Positions 50,416 to 59,800 of a DNA stretch of 64,000 bases are shown here, in pieces. The DNA is from Ignavibacteria bacterium (GTDB taxonomy: Bacteria; Bacteroidota; Ignavibacteria; Tepidaquicellales; OLB5). The stretch spans positions 1 to 64,000 of the forward strand of contig JAFLBX010000001.1 in NCBI GenBank assembly GCA_017303675.1. Reading direction: 5' to 3'. Within the stretch, counting starts at the first letter, position 1; each line of letters starts with the position of its first letter. A model generated the notes under the pieces. That model did no database searches and was not told where the DNA came from. It saw only the letters and a list, made by a program, of their open reading frames with translations. The translations under genes were made by a program, and so were the position numbers.

Positions 50416-53400
50416 TTAAGCCTTAGCTGGCGCTTGTTCGCCTGCTATAGGTTTAGGTTCATCTTTTTTCTTTTTTCCTGTAATTTTTAGCATTACATCA
50501 TCAACCCAGCTGAAAATTGCGGGGATAACAACAAGAGTCAGGAATGTAGCAACTGATAGACCGAAAATAATAGCAACACCCATGGGTCTCCAGAATGCAG
50601 TATTTTCACCGCCAATTACCCAGCTTAAAGTACGCCAGTCAAAATCAACACCTGTAGTTAAAGGTACAAGGCCAAGTATAGTACATGCTGCTGTAAGGAA
50701 AACAGGACGAAGCCTGATAACACCTGACTGAACAAGTGCTTCATCACGTGAGAGGCCGCGCTTGACAAGCTCCTTCTGGAAATCAAGCAGCACAATAGCA
50801 TTCCTTACAACAATACCGCCAAGCGAAATTACACCGATACCTGTCATCATAATACCGAACGGGGTCTGCGTTACAAGCAGCCCGAAAAATACACCAATAA
50901 GAGAAAGAAGCACAGAGAACATAATTATCAAAGGTGTTCTGAGTGAGTTGAACTCCATCACCATAAAAAGAAATATCAGAAGCAGCGAGGTAAGGAATGC
51001 TTTTCCAAGGAACGATGATGCTTCCTGCTGGTCTTCATTTTCACCTGTGTAAGTCATCATATATTCATCAGGCATTTTATAATCTTTAAGTCTTTCCTGA
51101 ACATCCTTCAGAACATCATTGCCCAGCCTGCCTTCGGCATTAGCCGAAACAGTAACTACGCGTTTCTGGTCTTTACGGTTTATCTTTTCAAGTCCACCGG
51201 AGAATTCTATTTTAGATACTGATGATAACGGGATATTTGCGCCATCCCTGTTTGTAATATACAGGTTTTGTATAGATGACACGTTATCTCTTTGAGTTTT
51301 ATCAAGCCTTACAGTAATATCATATTCATCTTCACCAACACGAAACTTGCTGGCTTCAGTGCCGTTAATCGCAGTTCTGATCGTTGAAGCAATTGAAGCA
51401 GTGTTCAGCTTATATAAAGCTGCTTTTTCCCTGTCGATCGTGATCTTGATTTCGGGTCTTGATTCAATATAATCATCTTTAAGATCTGTTAATCCCGGGA
51501 TATCTTTTATTTTACTCTTAATATCTTCAGCAATAGCTCCAAGCTTTACAAAATCATCGCCGGATATTTCTATATTAACAGGAGGGCCGGTAGGCGGACC
51601 TTCAGCCTGTTTATCAATATTAACATCGCCGCCAGCAATGCCTGATACGGCATTGCGGATATCTTCCATCGATTCAAACGAGCTTCGTTTACGGTTTAAT
51701 TTCTCGTAAAAATTAATGGTAATTGTACTTTTATTCGAAACTGAGCCGCCAAAATCCATCGGATTGCTCGATGAACCTACATTGGAAACGTAATATTCAA
51801 TATCATCGAAGGGTTTCAGCCTGTCTTCGATCACTTTAGTGAATTCATTGGTTTTTTCAATATTTGTTCCGGAAGGCATTACTATATTAATATTCGCCTG
51901 CCTGGGCTCAACATTCGGAAAGAACTCAACTCCATTATTAAACATTCCGTACACTATAAATGAAACTATAAGTAATCCAACTGTTCCGCCAATTGTTAAT
52001 ACCCTGTGCCTTAAAGCGTAGCGCAGGGTTTTTTCATACCAGTCAAGAACAATTGAAAAGAACTTTTCATCAAAATGCTCAATAAATCTGCTGATAGGCC
52101 TGAATTTTTTCTTTGCGTCTTTTTCCTTCTGCTTTTTAACATGAATGAACACAGCAGCCTGAACAGGGCTGATAACCATAGCAACAAACAGTGAAGAAAA
52201 CAAACATACTATAAGCGTAATCGGCAGGTAGCGCATAAACTCACCTACAATTCCCGGGAAGAACAACAGCGGGAAAAATGATGCAATAATTGTCAGCGTT
52301 GCAATCGTAACCGGGAAGGCAACTTCACGCGGACCTTCAAGCGCCGCATCATAAGGGCTGTATCCTTCTTTTTCCTGCAATCGGAAAATATTTTCCATCA
52401 CTACAATAGCATCATCTACAATTATACCCAATACGAGAATAAGTGTAAACAGCACAACGATATTCAGCGTAACACCCATTGCATTTAGCACTATGAATGA
52501 AATGAGGAATGAAAGCGGAATAGATGTAGCTGTTAGAGTTGCGATCCTTAATCCGAGGAAAAGGAACAGAACAATTACAACAAGCACCACACCGGTGATA
52601 ACACCGTTTTCAAGCTCGTGAACAGTATTTTTTATAGATTTTGACTGGTCACCAGTTAAGCTGATCGTCATTCCGGCAGGAACTGTCTTTTCTTCTTCTT
52701 TTACAATATCTTTTATCTCATCAGCTATTCTGACAAGATTTTCACCGCTTTGCTTTTTGATAATTATAGTTACAGCGTCAACTCCATTTTCCCTGGAATA
52801 GCTTGTTCTTTCTTTGTAACCGTAAATTACCTGCGCAACATCTCTGATATAAATCGGATTTCCGTTCATATCAGATTTTACGATCAGCTCACCAAATACC
52901 CTGGGGTCTTCAACTTCACCCGGAACCCTGATAAGATAATTCAGGTCGCCAATATCAACGCTTCCGCCTGGTATGTTCAGGTTTTCGGCTGAAATTGTAT
53001 TTGTTATATCATTCAGGCCTAAGCTGTAATATTTCAGCCTGTCGGCATTGACATTAATTTTAACTTCACGTTCAAGGCCGCCTACAACTTCTGCACTTAA
53101 AACTCCCTGTACACCTTCAATACGGTCACTCAGCTTATCTGCAGTTTCTTTCAGCTTAGCCAGGCCGTAATTACCGGCAATATTAATATACAGTATGGGC
53201 TGCTCAGAAAGATTTACTTCGGCTATGACCGGCTCTTCAATATCTTTAGGCATGTTTGATTTTGCCACAGATACTTTATCACGCACTTTTTGCAGCGCAT
53301 CATCAATTTTAACATCGGGATTGAATTCCACGGTAATTGATGAAAAGCTTTCCCTGGAAACTGAAGTTATCTGCTTGATATCGGAAATACCTTTTACCTG

Positions 53401-53607
53401 TTTTTCAATTTCCATGGTAACAAGCTTTTCCATTTCTTCAGGTGAAACTCCTATATACAGTGTTGAAATAAAGACATATGGAATCTGTATAGAAGGCGAA
53501 GCTTCACGGGGCAAAGAGACATAAGCAGATATACCAGCCAGAATAATAAGAAAGCTGAATATATATACTACTACTTTATTATCTACAAATAATTTGAAAA
53601 ATTTCAT
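50416..53607 (-). CDS. RND efflux transporter (AcrB/HAE1-like)
   Basis: A 1063-residue inner-membrane proton-driven pump of full RND length. Twelve transmembrane helices surround two large periplasmic loops. The proton-relay aspartates D398 and D399 are in LVLGIIVDDAIVVMENIF. It works with the adaptor and TolC encoded just upstream to expel hydrophobic compounds across both membranes; the substrate is not readable. No heavy-metal-specific features were noted. It is the last gene of tetR-tolC-adaptor-pump. Confidence 0.93.
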   Translation of the reverse strand: MKFFKLFVDNKVVVYIFSFLIILAGISAYVSLPREASPSIQIPYVFISTLYIGVSPEEMEKLVTMEIEKQVKGISDIKQITSVSRESFSSITVEFNPDVKIDDALQKVRDKVSVAKSNMPKDIEEPVIAEVNLSEQPILYINIAGNYGLAKLKETADKLSDRIEGVQGVLSAEVVGGLEREVKINVNADRLKYYSLGLNDITNTISAENLNIPGGSVDIGDLNYLIRVPGEVEDPRVFGELIVKSDMNGNPIYIRDVAQVIYGYKERTSYSRENGVDAVTIIIKKQSGENLVRIADEIKDIVKEEEKTVPAGMTISLTGDQSKSIKNTVHELENGVITGVVLVVIVLFLFLGLRIATLTATSIPLSFLISFIVLNAMGVTLNIVVLFTLILVLGIIVDDAIVVMENIFRLQEKEGYSPYDAALEGPREVAFPVTIATLTIIASFFPLLFFPGIVGEFMRYLPITLIVCLFSSLFVAMVISPVQAAVFIHVKKQKEKDAKKKFRPISRFIEHFDEKFFSIVLDWYEKTLRYALRHRVLTIGGTVGLLIVSFIVYGMFNNGVEFFPNVEPRQANINIVMPSGTNIEKTNEFTKVIEDRLKPFDDIEYYVSNVGSSSNPMDFGGSVSNKSTITINFYEKLNRKRSSFESMEDIRNAVSGIAGGDVNIDKQAEGPPTGPPVNIEISGDDFVKLGAIAEDIKSKIKDIPGLTDLKDDYIESRPEIKITIDREKAALYKLNTASIASTIRTAINGTEASKFRVGEDEYDITVRLDKTQRDNVSSIQNLYITNRDGANIPLSSVSKIEFSGGLEKINRKDQKRVVTVSANAEGRLGNDVLKDVQERLKDYKMPDEYMMTYTGENEDQQEASSFLGKAFLTSLLLIFLFMVMEFNSLRTPLIIMFSVLLSLIGVFFGLLVTQTPFGIMMTGIGVISLGGIVVRNAIVLLDFQKELVKRGLSRDEALVQSGVIRLRPVFLTAACTILGLVPLTTGVDFDWRTLSWVIGGENTAFWRPMGVAIIFGLSVATFLTLVVIPAIFSWVDDVMLKITGKKKKDEPKPIAGEQAPAKA

Positions 53608-53630
53608 GTTCTGATCTTTAAGTTAGATTT

Positions 53631-54683
53631 TTACTGAACAACCTGTACTTTATCTCCATCTTTTAAGGACTGGAAACCGTCAGTTATCAGCTTATCCCCC
53701 GGATTAAGTCCGCTTTCTATTAAAACCATGTTACCGTTACGTCCGCCTATCTTAAGCTCACGCTTTTTGGCAGCATCACCATCAAGAACAAACAGATACT
53801 GTACATCACCATAATCAACTATCATATCCTGTTCAACAACAACCGCATTATCAACTGAAAACTCTGAGATCTGAACATTTGCGTTCATACCCGGCTTAAG
53901 CAGCTTATCGCCGTTGTTAATAAGTATCTCAATTTCAAAAGTACGGCTTGCGCCAACAAGCGCGGGGGCTATGTAATTGATCTTTCCTTCAAACTCAACA
54001 CCAGGAAGAACATCAATGGTAACTTTCACGCTTTGCCCCTGTTTTACCTTTGTAAGGTACATTTCAGGAACACCTGCAGAAATTTTTACTGTAGATATAT
54101 CGATGATACTGAATATAGGTGAGCCCGGTGCTGACATTTCTCCTTTATTCATGAACTTATCATCAACCACACCACTGATTGGTGAACGCACAAAACCGGT
54201 TTTAAGCCTGGTTTTCAGAATATCAGCACCCCTGACAGCGGCTTCATACTGCCATTTTGCAGTCAAATACTGGATTTCTGTTGTTGCGTTATCTTCGTAA
54301 AGCTGTTTCTGCTTTTCGTAGTTCATTCTTGCAAGCTCTACCTGAGCTTCAGTCTGTTCAAGCGAAGCTAATTCAACATCTTTTTTTATCCTGGCAAGAA
54401 TTTCGCCTTTTCTAACATAGCTGCCCTTATCTTTTGTAAGGTACGTTATTACCCCGCCTTCTTCAGAAGATACTTTTGCAGATGTGAACGGCTTAATAAC
54501 ACCTACAACCTTAAAGTTATCTGAAAAAACCTGGGGAATGACATCCTTAACTTTTACCAGCGGCAATTTTTTATCTTTAGGCTGGTCTTTGGTTTCTTCA
54601 CCTGACTTTCCGCATGCAGTAAAAAACACTGCGGCAGTAATTATCAGTATTGAAGGGAGGATGATGGATCTTATTTTTTTCAT
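53631..54683 (-). CDS. RND efflux periplasmic adaptor (HlyD/MFP) lipoprotein
   Basis: A 350-residue adaptor with lipobox FTAC (C24). A lipoyl-like/barrel-sandwich domain (VSSEEGGVITYLTKDKGSYVRKGEILARI), a coiled-coil hairpin (LEQTEAQVELARMNYEKQKQLY), then GFVRSPISGVVDDKFMNKGEMSAPG and beta-barrel domains. It links the RND pump to TolC. I prefer ATG 54683, which gives a canonical lipoprotein signal; an in-frame ATG ten codons earlier (54713) is also possible. Confidence 0.92.
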   Translation of the reverse strand: MKKIRSIILPSILIITAAVFFTACGKSGEETKDQPKDKKLPLVKVKDVIPQVFSDNFKVVGVIKPFTSAKVSSEEGGVITYLTKDKGSYVRKGEILARIKKDVELASLEQTEAQVELARMNYEKQKQLYEDNATTEIQYLTAKWQYEAAVRGADILKTRLKTGFVRSPISGVVDDKFMNKGEMSAPGSPIFSIIDISTVKISAGVPEMYLTKVKQGQSVKVTIDVLPGVEFEGKINYIAPALVGASRTFEIEILINNGDKLLKPGMNANVQISEFSVDNAVVVEQDMIVDYGDVQYLFVLDGDAAKKRELKIGGRNGNMVLIESGLNPGDKLITDGFQSLKDGDKVQVVQ

Positions 54684-54721
54684 GGATGGTATGTTTAAAA
54701 ATTTCTCTCTCATGTTATAAA

Positions 54722-56029
54722 TTATTTTTCCAGAAGCTGTTCAAGTTCACTCCTGGCATTCAGGTAATCATAAATAGCCTGTATATAAGCAAGCTTTACC
54801 TGGCTTAAGGCAAGCTCTGCATCTACCACATCGATCTGGTTCAGCACTCCGCTTTTATAGCTGATAAGCGCAAGGTCATAACCGCGCTGTGCCGTATTAA
54901 CAATTTCTTCCTGTGATCTTATCCTGTTTTTAGCGTCTTCGATCTGTAAAATTACGCTTTGGGTCTGTGTTTTAAGCAGCTCTTTAGTTTTAATAATTGT
55001 CTCTTCAGATTTTTTGACTTCAATTATCGACTGGTCTTCTTTATATGAATTCCTGAAAAGGTTCAGGTTCCAGTTAACACCGATGCCCGCAATTATTGAA
55101 TTATAGAACCTGTAGCCGCCTATTGAACGGTCATCATTCTCATTTGCCTGGCTTTGCCACTGCCCGAAAACATAGAATTTGGGCAGGTAGTTGGCATAGT
55201 CAACATCTACGAGCTGCTCATTAATTTTCTTGCTCAGCTTAAGCTGGCGTATAGCAACGTTATTTTCAGAAATTTTTCTTATCAGCTCATCTGTAGAGCC
55301 CCAAACTTCAGTACTATCATAACTAAGCTCGCCAACTACATCAATATCGCTCTCATCCTTAAGCCCGATATTATTTTTAAGGAATTTTTTCGCGATCTCA
55401 AGATTATTCTGTGATTGCGTAAGCTGCGGTTTCAGGGTTTCTACTTTAACCTTAGCGCGGATAAAGTCATATTCAAGCGCTACGCCTGCTTTATACCTGG
55501 CTTCAACCACACGCAGGTTTTCAGATGCATTATCAATACTCTGCTGGTTAAGCTTAATAACTTCTTCAAGCAGAAGAACGTTGTAAAAAGATTTTTTTAC
55601 ATCGGTCTTAATTTTATTTTCAACGCTTTTAACATTTTCTTCCTGTATGCGGGAATAATATTCCGCAATCCGTATTCCGTTAAAAACAGGAGTACCTAAA
55701 AAGGGAATAGGCTCGGAGACGTCAATAGTAGTTGTAATACTATTATCCGAGCCTATTTCGAAGTTTTGCCCGAAGATATTTATGGTCTGTTTACGGAATG
55801 ACCTGACATACCTTGAGCTTAACGTAATTGACGGGACTAAATTTTCACTGTAAACTTCACTAACCTGTCTATCAGCTTTTAATTTATCAAGCTTTGCTAT
55901 TACATAATCAGAATTGTTCCTTTTTGCCAGATTTATCGCATCATACAGTGTAAGCGTCCTTACGCTTTGGCTGTAAGCAGCAGAAACAAATACGGTAAAA
56001 AGGATCAATGCGGCTGTTATTTTTTTCAT
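54722..56029 (-). CDS. tolC: TolC-like outer-membrane efflux channel
   Basis: A 435-residue outer-membrane factor with signal peptide 1-20 (SAAYSQ) and two OEP repeats rich in long helices (LTLYDAINLAKRNNSDYVIAKLDKLKADRQ; VVEARYKAGVALEYDFIRAKVKVE; YDLALISYKSGVLNQIDVVDAEL). It forms the exit duct of the tripartite pump. It lies between tetR (43 nt upstream) and the adaptor. Confidence 0.92.
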   Translation of the reverse strand: MKKITAALILFTVFVSAAYSQSVRTLTLYDAINLAKRNNSDYVIAKLDKLKADRQVSEVYSENLVPSITLSSRYVRSFRKQTINIFGQNFEIGSDNSITTTIDVSEPIPFLGTPVFNGIRIAEYYSRIQEENVKSVENKIKTDVKKSFYNVLLLEEVIKLNQQSIDNASENLRVVEARYKAGVALEYDFIRAKVKVETLKPQLTQSQNNLEIAKKFLKNNIGLKDESDIDVVGELSYDSTEVWGSTDELIRKISENNVAIRQLKLSKKINEQLVDVDYANYLPKFYVFGQWQSQANENDDRSIGGYRFYNSIIAGIGVNWNLNLFRNSYKEDQSIIEVKKSEETIIKTKELLKTQTQSVILQIEDAKNRIRSQEEIVNTAQRGYDLALISYKSGVLNQIDVVDAELALSQVKLAYIQAIYDYLNARSELEQLLEK

Positions 56030-56072
56030 AAATTAAATTATGATTTTAATTAAAGTGTTTTTCGGTATGAAA

Positions 56073-56702
56073 TTAATTGTGCAGAACATTTTCAAATAGT
56101 TTCTTGGTATTTGAAAATTTTTCCTTGCCCAGCTCTGTCAAAAAGCCGTTAAAGAAAATTTCCGCAGTAATTCTCATAGCTTCATGGAATGAATATTTGC
56201 TGTTGAGTACAAAATCAGCATGCGTGACTGCTTCGATGGCGCCGTTAAGAGCTGTAATTATAATATCTACCGGAACGTGCTCAACAACTTTTTCTTTTTT
56301 GCCCTGCTCCAGCAGCTTTGACATTATCTTTGTGACTTTTTCCTGCCTTACTTTGGCAAATTCCCTGCTTAAGTGCGGCGCATGAACTTCAAGATCCCTG
56401 AACCAGACCGGTGAGCAGTTCATAGACATGCTTTTTTGCTTATGAATGATCTTAAGAAACTTGGTTATCGCATCTTCATCGCTTTCGACAACTTCATCAA
56501 GAAATTCTTCCATAAGCTTCATTCTCATTCCGCATACATTTTCCAGCAGTTCTTCCTTTGAATCGAAATGCTTATAGATCGTTTTTTTGCTCATCTGGAG
56601 GTCACGGGCAATTTCATCCATAGTGGTCTTATAAAAGCCCTCTGTGATAAACTTAGCATGCGTAAAATACAGTATTTTCTCTTTTTCCGTAACTTCTGCC
56701 AT
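56073..56702 (-). CDS. TetR family transcriptional regulator
   Basis: A 209-residue regulator with an N-terminal HTH (AKFITEGFYKTTMDEIARDLQMSKKTIYKHFDSKEELL, about 14-50) and a helical ligand domain. Divergent from the CDF gene and leading the efflux operon. The promoter in front has three copies of GGAAACT or its complement overlapping the promoter, the pattern expected of autorepression. The ligand is presumably a pump substrate. Confidence 0.92.
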   Translation of the reverse strand: MAEVTEKEKILYFTHAKFITEGFYKTTMDEIARDLQMSKKTIYKHFDSKEELLENVCGMRMKLMEEFLDEVVESDEDAITKFLKIIHKQKSMSMNCSPVWFRDLEVHAPHLSREFAKVRQEKVTKIMSKLLEQGKKEKVVEHVPVDIIITALNGAIEAVTHADFVLNSKYSFHEAMRITAEIFFNGFLTELGKEKFSNTKKLFENVLHN

Positions 56703-56714
56703 TTCTTTAAATAT

Positions 56715-56771
56715 GGAAACTATTTTCGTTTCTTAAGTTTCCAAAATAATTAACGGAAACTATTTTGTCAA
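56715..56771 (-). promoter_or_regulatory. TetR promoter with candidate operator half-sites
   Basis: On the minus strand TTGACA (56771-56766), a 17-nt spacer and TATTTT (56748-56743). GGAAACT occurs at 56715-56721 and 56755-56761 and AGTTTCC at 56736-56742. The inner pair forms an inverted repeat of 26 bp across the -10 region and spacer. Confidence 0.6.
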
Positions 56772-56826
56772 GTGGTAAATTAATATTCTGAAATTTAACT
56801 GAATTTTAACATATATTTGTGTAATA

Positions 56827-57870
56827 TTGGAAACTGAATTTCAGTTATATCAGCACTTGGATAAAAAAGAAATTAACCTGAAGAAAAAAGCTGCCTTTAT
56901 ATCTCTTGCAATCGGATTTCTAATGTTCTTCGGTAAAATAGGAGCTTATATATTAACCGGTTCAGCAGCAGTACTTTCAGATGCCCTTGAATCAATAGTT
57001 CATATAGTCGCGACTTCTTTCGCTTTTTACAGCCTGCATCTATCAACCAAGCCGGCTGATAAAGAGCATCCTTACGGGCATGGAAAAATTGAGTTTTTCT
57101 CCGCAGGTTTTGAAGGAGCGATGATCATTATAGCAGCAATATCTATCATCGCATACGCGGTAAGAGATATTATCACCCCGCGTGAAATCTCATCTCTTGA
57201 TATCGGAGCAATTATAATTACTGCAGCCAGCGTAATTAATTTACTGCTGGGTTTATACCTTATCAGGACAGGCAGGAAAACAAAAAGCCTGATACTTATA
57301 GCAGACGGCAAACATGTTATGACCGATTCAATTACAAGCTTTGGCGCAGTAGGAGCATTAGTATTGGTTTTAATTACTGATATAAAGTTATTTGATCCTG
57401 TAATTGCGATAATACTAGCAATGAATATTTTATGGACAGGCAAACACCTTGTGCGTGAATCAATAGGCGGGCTGATGAATGAGAACGATGATAAGATTAT
57501 AAGCAGTATCGGCGCAGGATTGGAATCACAGCGCAAAGAGCATCCTGACTGGATAGATGTGCACAGGCTGAGGTACTGGAAGTCCGGGGATAAGTATATG
57601 GTGGATTTTCATTTAATAGTACCCTGCTACAAATCAGTGAGTGAAGCGCATGAAACAGTTGACAGGCTTGAGCACAGGGTAATAGAAGCACTGGGCACTA
57701 AGCAGGTAGAATCTTTAATTCATTTAGACCCGTGCAATCCAAGATGCTGTTATATATGCACAATGCCTGAGTGCGGCATCCGCAAAGAGCCAAATTCAAA
57801 ATACCTGAAGTGGGATTCAAAAAAGATCATATCACTTCCTACATTTGATATTGATGAAGTAAGCAGTTAA
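56827..57870 (+). CDS. CDF family cation efflux transporter with Cys-rich tail
   Basis: A 347-residue inner-membrane metal/proton antiporter of the cation diffusion facilitator family. Six transmembrane helices; the metal-site motifs are SDALES (TM2 region), HPYGHGKIEFF, and ADGKHVMTDS (HxxxD, TM5). The cytoplasmic C-terminal domain (about 215-310) is followed by a cysteine cluster DPCNPRCCYICTMPEC (C-x3-CC-x2-C-x4-C). Substrate probably Zn, Co, Cd, Fe or Mn. The start is TTG. It converges with the next cargo gene, with only 2 nt between stops. Confidence 0.9.
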   Translation: METEFQLYQHLDKKEINLKKKAAFISLAIGFLMFFGKIGAYILTGSAAVLSDALESIVHIVATSFAFYSLHLSTKPADKEHPYGHGKIEFFSAGFEGAMIIIAAISIIAYAVRDIITPREISSLDIGAIIITAASVINLLLGLYLIRTGRKTKSLILIADGKHVMTDSITSFGAVGALVLVLITDIKLFDPVIAIILAMNILWTGKHLVRESIGGLMNENDDKIISSIGAGLESQRKEHPDWIDVHRLRYWKSGDKYMVDFHLIVPCYKSVSEAHETVDRLEHRVIEALGTKQVESLIHLDPCNPRCCYICTMPECGIRKEPNSKYLKWDSKKIISLPTFDIDEVSS

Positions 57871-57872
57871 GC

Positions 57873-59660
57873 TTATTTTATTAAAATCATTTTTTTGGTA
57901 TCGCTAAACTCTCCTGCATTAAGTGTATAAAAATATATACCGCTTGGCAGCTCTGCTGCATTGAAATCAGCTTCGTAAATTCCGGGGTTGAGGCTTTCAT
58001 TAACAAGTGAGCGTACTTCCCTGCCGAGGATATCGAATATTTTAAGCGAAGTGAACACACCATCACGCCCTGGCGTGACAAGCTGTCCGGCTTCGCCGGA
58101 CACCCCTCTCAAGAGGGGAATCTGGAATTTTATTTTAGTTGATGGGTTGAATGGGTTTGGAAAGCTGTTATAAAGCTTAAATTTTACCGGAATATCGCCG
58201 TTAACCGGCTGAATTCCAACCAAAAATGTACCAAATTTCCATATTGTGGAATATGGGCTTATCCCGGAATTATTTTTAGCATTTACCCGCCACCAGTAAT
58301 ATTTATTCAAAGTAAAATTAATTAGGTAAACTGTTGAATCAGCTAAGGTAGAATCATTAAAAACAAGATTTGTAAATAATGAATCATTTGATACCTGCAA
58401 TCTGTAGCTATCAGCAAACAAAGACCTGTTCCAAATAAACCTGACAGAAACTGCATTGTTAAAAGAATTGTGCGGAGGTGAAACAAGCACCGGTGCAGGC
58501 GGTGCAGTAGGAAGCTGGTTGCCGGTAGGGTCACGTTTAAAATAAATTTCCCTGTTGCCATCCCTGTCATCAAACCAAACTGTATGTACAAAGTTTCCAG
58601 ACGTTATAACAGATGCATATCTTGAATCTGCAGAAGCATTTGTAAGCCTTGTATCTGCGCTCCAGTTAACACCTGAGTTTGTGGACCTTTTATAATAGAT
58701 CTCATAGTTGCCGTCTCTCAAATCTTCCCAGGTTAAATGCAGAAATGTGCCTGATACAACAAGCGACGGATTATATGAATCACCCGAAGAATTTGTAAGC
58801 CTTATATCAGGCTCCCATGAAACACCTGCATTGGTTGAGCGTTTATAATACATTTCATAGTTACCGTCCCTGTTATCACACCATACAATCCACAGATTAT
58901 TGCCGTTAGCTACTGCAACCGGGTTCTGCGCATTGAATGAAGTAACTGTTACCCTGGTATCAGAGCCCCAGCTCAGCCCTGCATCGGTTGATCTTTTAAA
59001 ATACACCTGGTAAACACCGTCTCTCATATCCGTCCAGAATACATTCACTGTATTTCCCTGGACAGCAGCAGAAGGATACCATGAATCAGCTGAATTAACG
59101 GTAAGCCTTGTATCAGTTCCCCAGGTATTCCCGTTATCTGAAGACCTTTTATAATAGCACTCCATATTGCCGTCCCTTGATTCGCTCCAGAAAACATGAA
59201 CTATGTTGCCGGAAACATATACACCCGGTGCCCAGGAATTACCTGCATCTGTGGTTAAACGGGTTTCTGTGCCCCAGGAATTACCGGCATCGGCTGACCT
59301 TCTGTAATAGATCTCCCAGCCGTTTCTCATATCCTGCCAAACTTCATGTACATACAATCCATTCACAGCAAGTGAGCCGCGTTCTGCAAAAGAATTTGAT
59401 GTACTCAGCCTGGTTTCAGAGCTCCATGTTACTCCTTGGTTCAGTGAACGCATGTAATATACCTGTGTATAACCACCATTTCTTTCATCAAAGAACTGGA
59501 CATGCAGGGTATCTCCTGCTGCAGCAATATTCCACCCGTAATTAAATGATGTTTGTGAAACCGCGGAATTGAATGTGAGGCGTGTATCGTTTTGCCATTG
59601 GGAAAGTATAAACAGCGGGGTCAAAAATAATAAAATACAAAAAACCTCAGAAGTTTTCAT
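57873..59660 (-). CDS. T9SS cargo protein with sialidase/BNR propeller and fibronectin III-like domain
   Basis: A 595-residue secreted protein. Signal peptide 1-21 (PLFILSQ). About seven near-identical BNR blades of ~50 residues follow (YYKRSTNAGVSWEPDIRL type). A fibronectin-III-like domain (PPAPVLVSPPHNSFN to STIWKFG, about 390-475) precedes the sorting domain (LYNSFPNPFNPSTKIKFQIP; LKIFDILGREV; PSGIYFYTL; KKMILIK). An insert of about 22 residues (LRGVSGEAGQLVTPGRDGV) splits the sorting domain and is encoded by the palindromic element at 58063-58118. It is the last of four cargo genes. Confidence 0.87.
   Translation of the reverse strand: MKTSEVFCILLFLTPLFILSQWQNDTRLTFNSAVSQTSFNYGWNIAAAGDTLHVQFFDERNGGYTQVYYMRSLNQGVTWSSETRLSTSNSFAERGSLAVNGLYVHEVWQDMRNGWEIYYRRSADAGNSWGTETRLTTDAGNSWAPGVYVSGNIVHVFWSESRDGNMECYYKRSSDNGNTWGTDTRLTVNSADSWYPSAAVQGNTVNVFWTDMRDGVYQVYFKRSTDAGLSWGSDTRVTVTSFNAQNPVAVANGNNLWIVWCDNRDGNYEMYYKRSTNAGVSWEPDIRLTNSSGDSYNPSLVVSGTFLHLTWEDLRDGNYEIYYKRSTNSGVNWSADTRLTNASADSRYASVITSGNFVHTVWFDDRDGNREIYFKRDPTGNQLPTAPPAPVLVSPPHNSFNNAVSVRFIWNRSLFADSYRLQVSNDSLFTNLVFNDSTLADSTVYLINFTLNKYYWWRVNAKNNSGISPYSTIWKFGTFLVGIQPVNGDIPVKFKLYNSFPNPFNPSTKIKFQIPLLRGVSGEAGQLVTPGRDGVFTSLKIFDILGREVRSLVNESLNPGIYEADFNAAELPSGIYFYTLNAGEFSDTKKMILIK
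58063..58118. repeat. In-frame triple-hairpin element, copy 1
   Basis: 56 bp: TCACGCC-ct-GGCGTGA (58063-58078), GTCCGGC-ttc-GCCGGAC (58085-58101), CCCCTC-tcaa-GAGGGG (58103-58118). Lies within the sorting-domain coding sequence. Confidence 0.85.
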
Positions 59661-59800
59661 GGCTTTTTGAATTTAATTTAAGCAGTAAAATATTTACTGT
59701 TTCATTAAGATGAATTAAGGGTTAGATGGATGAATTAAGCATTTCTGTACAAAGTTAATATTGAAACTTTATCTATACAATGAAATAATATGAACTCACT

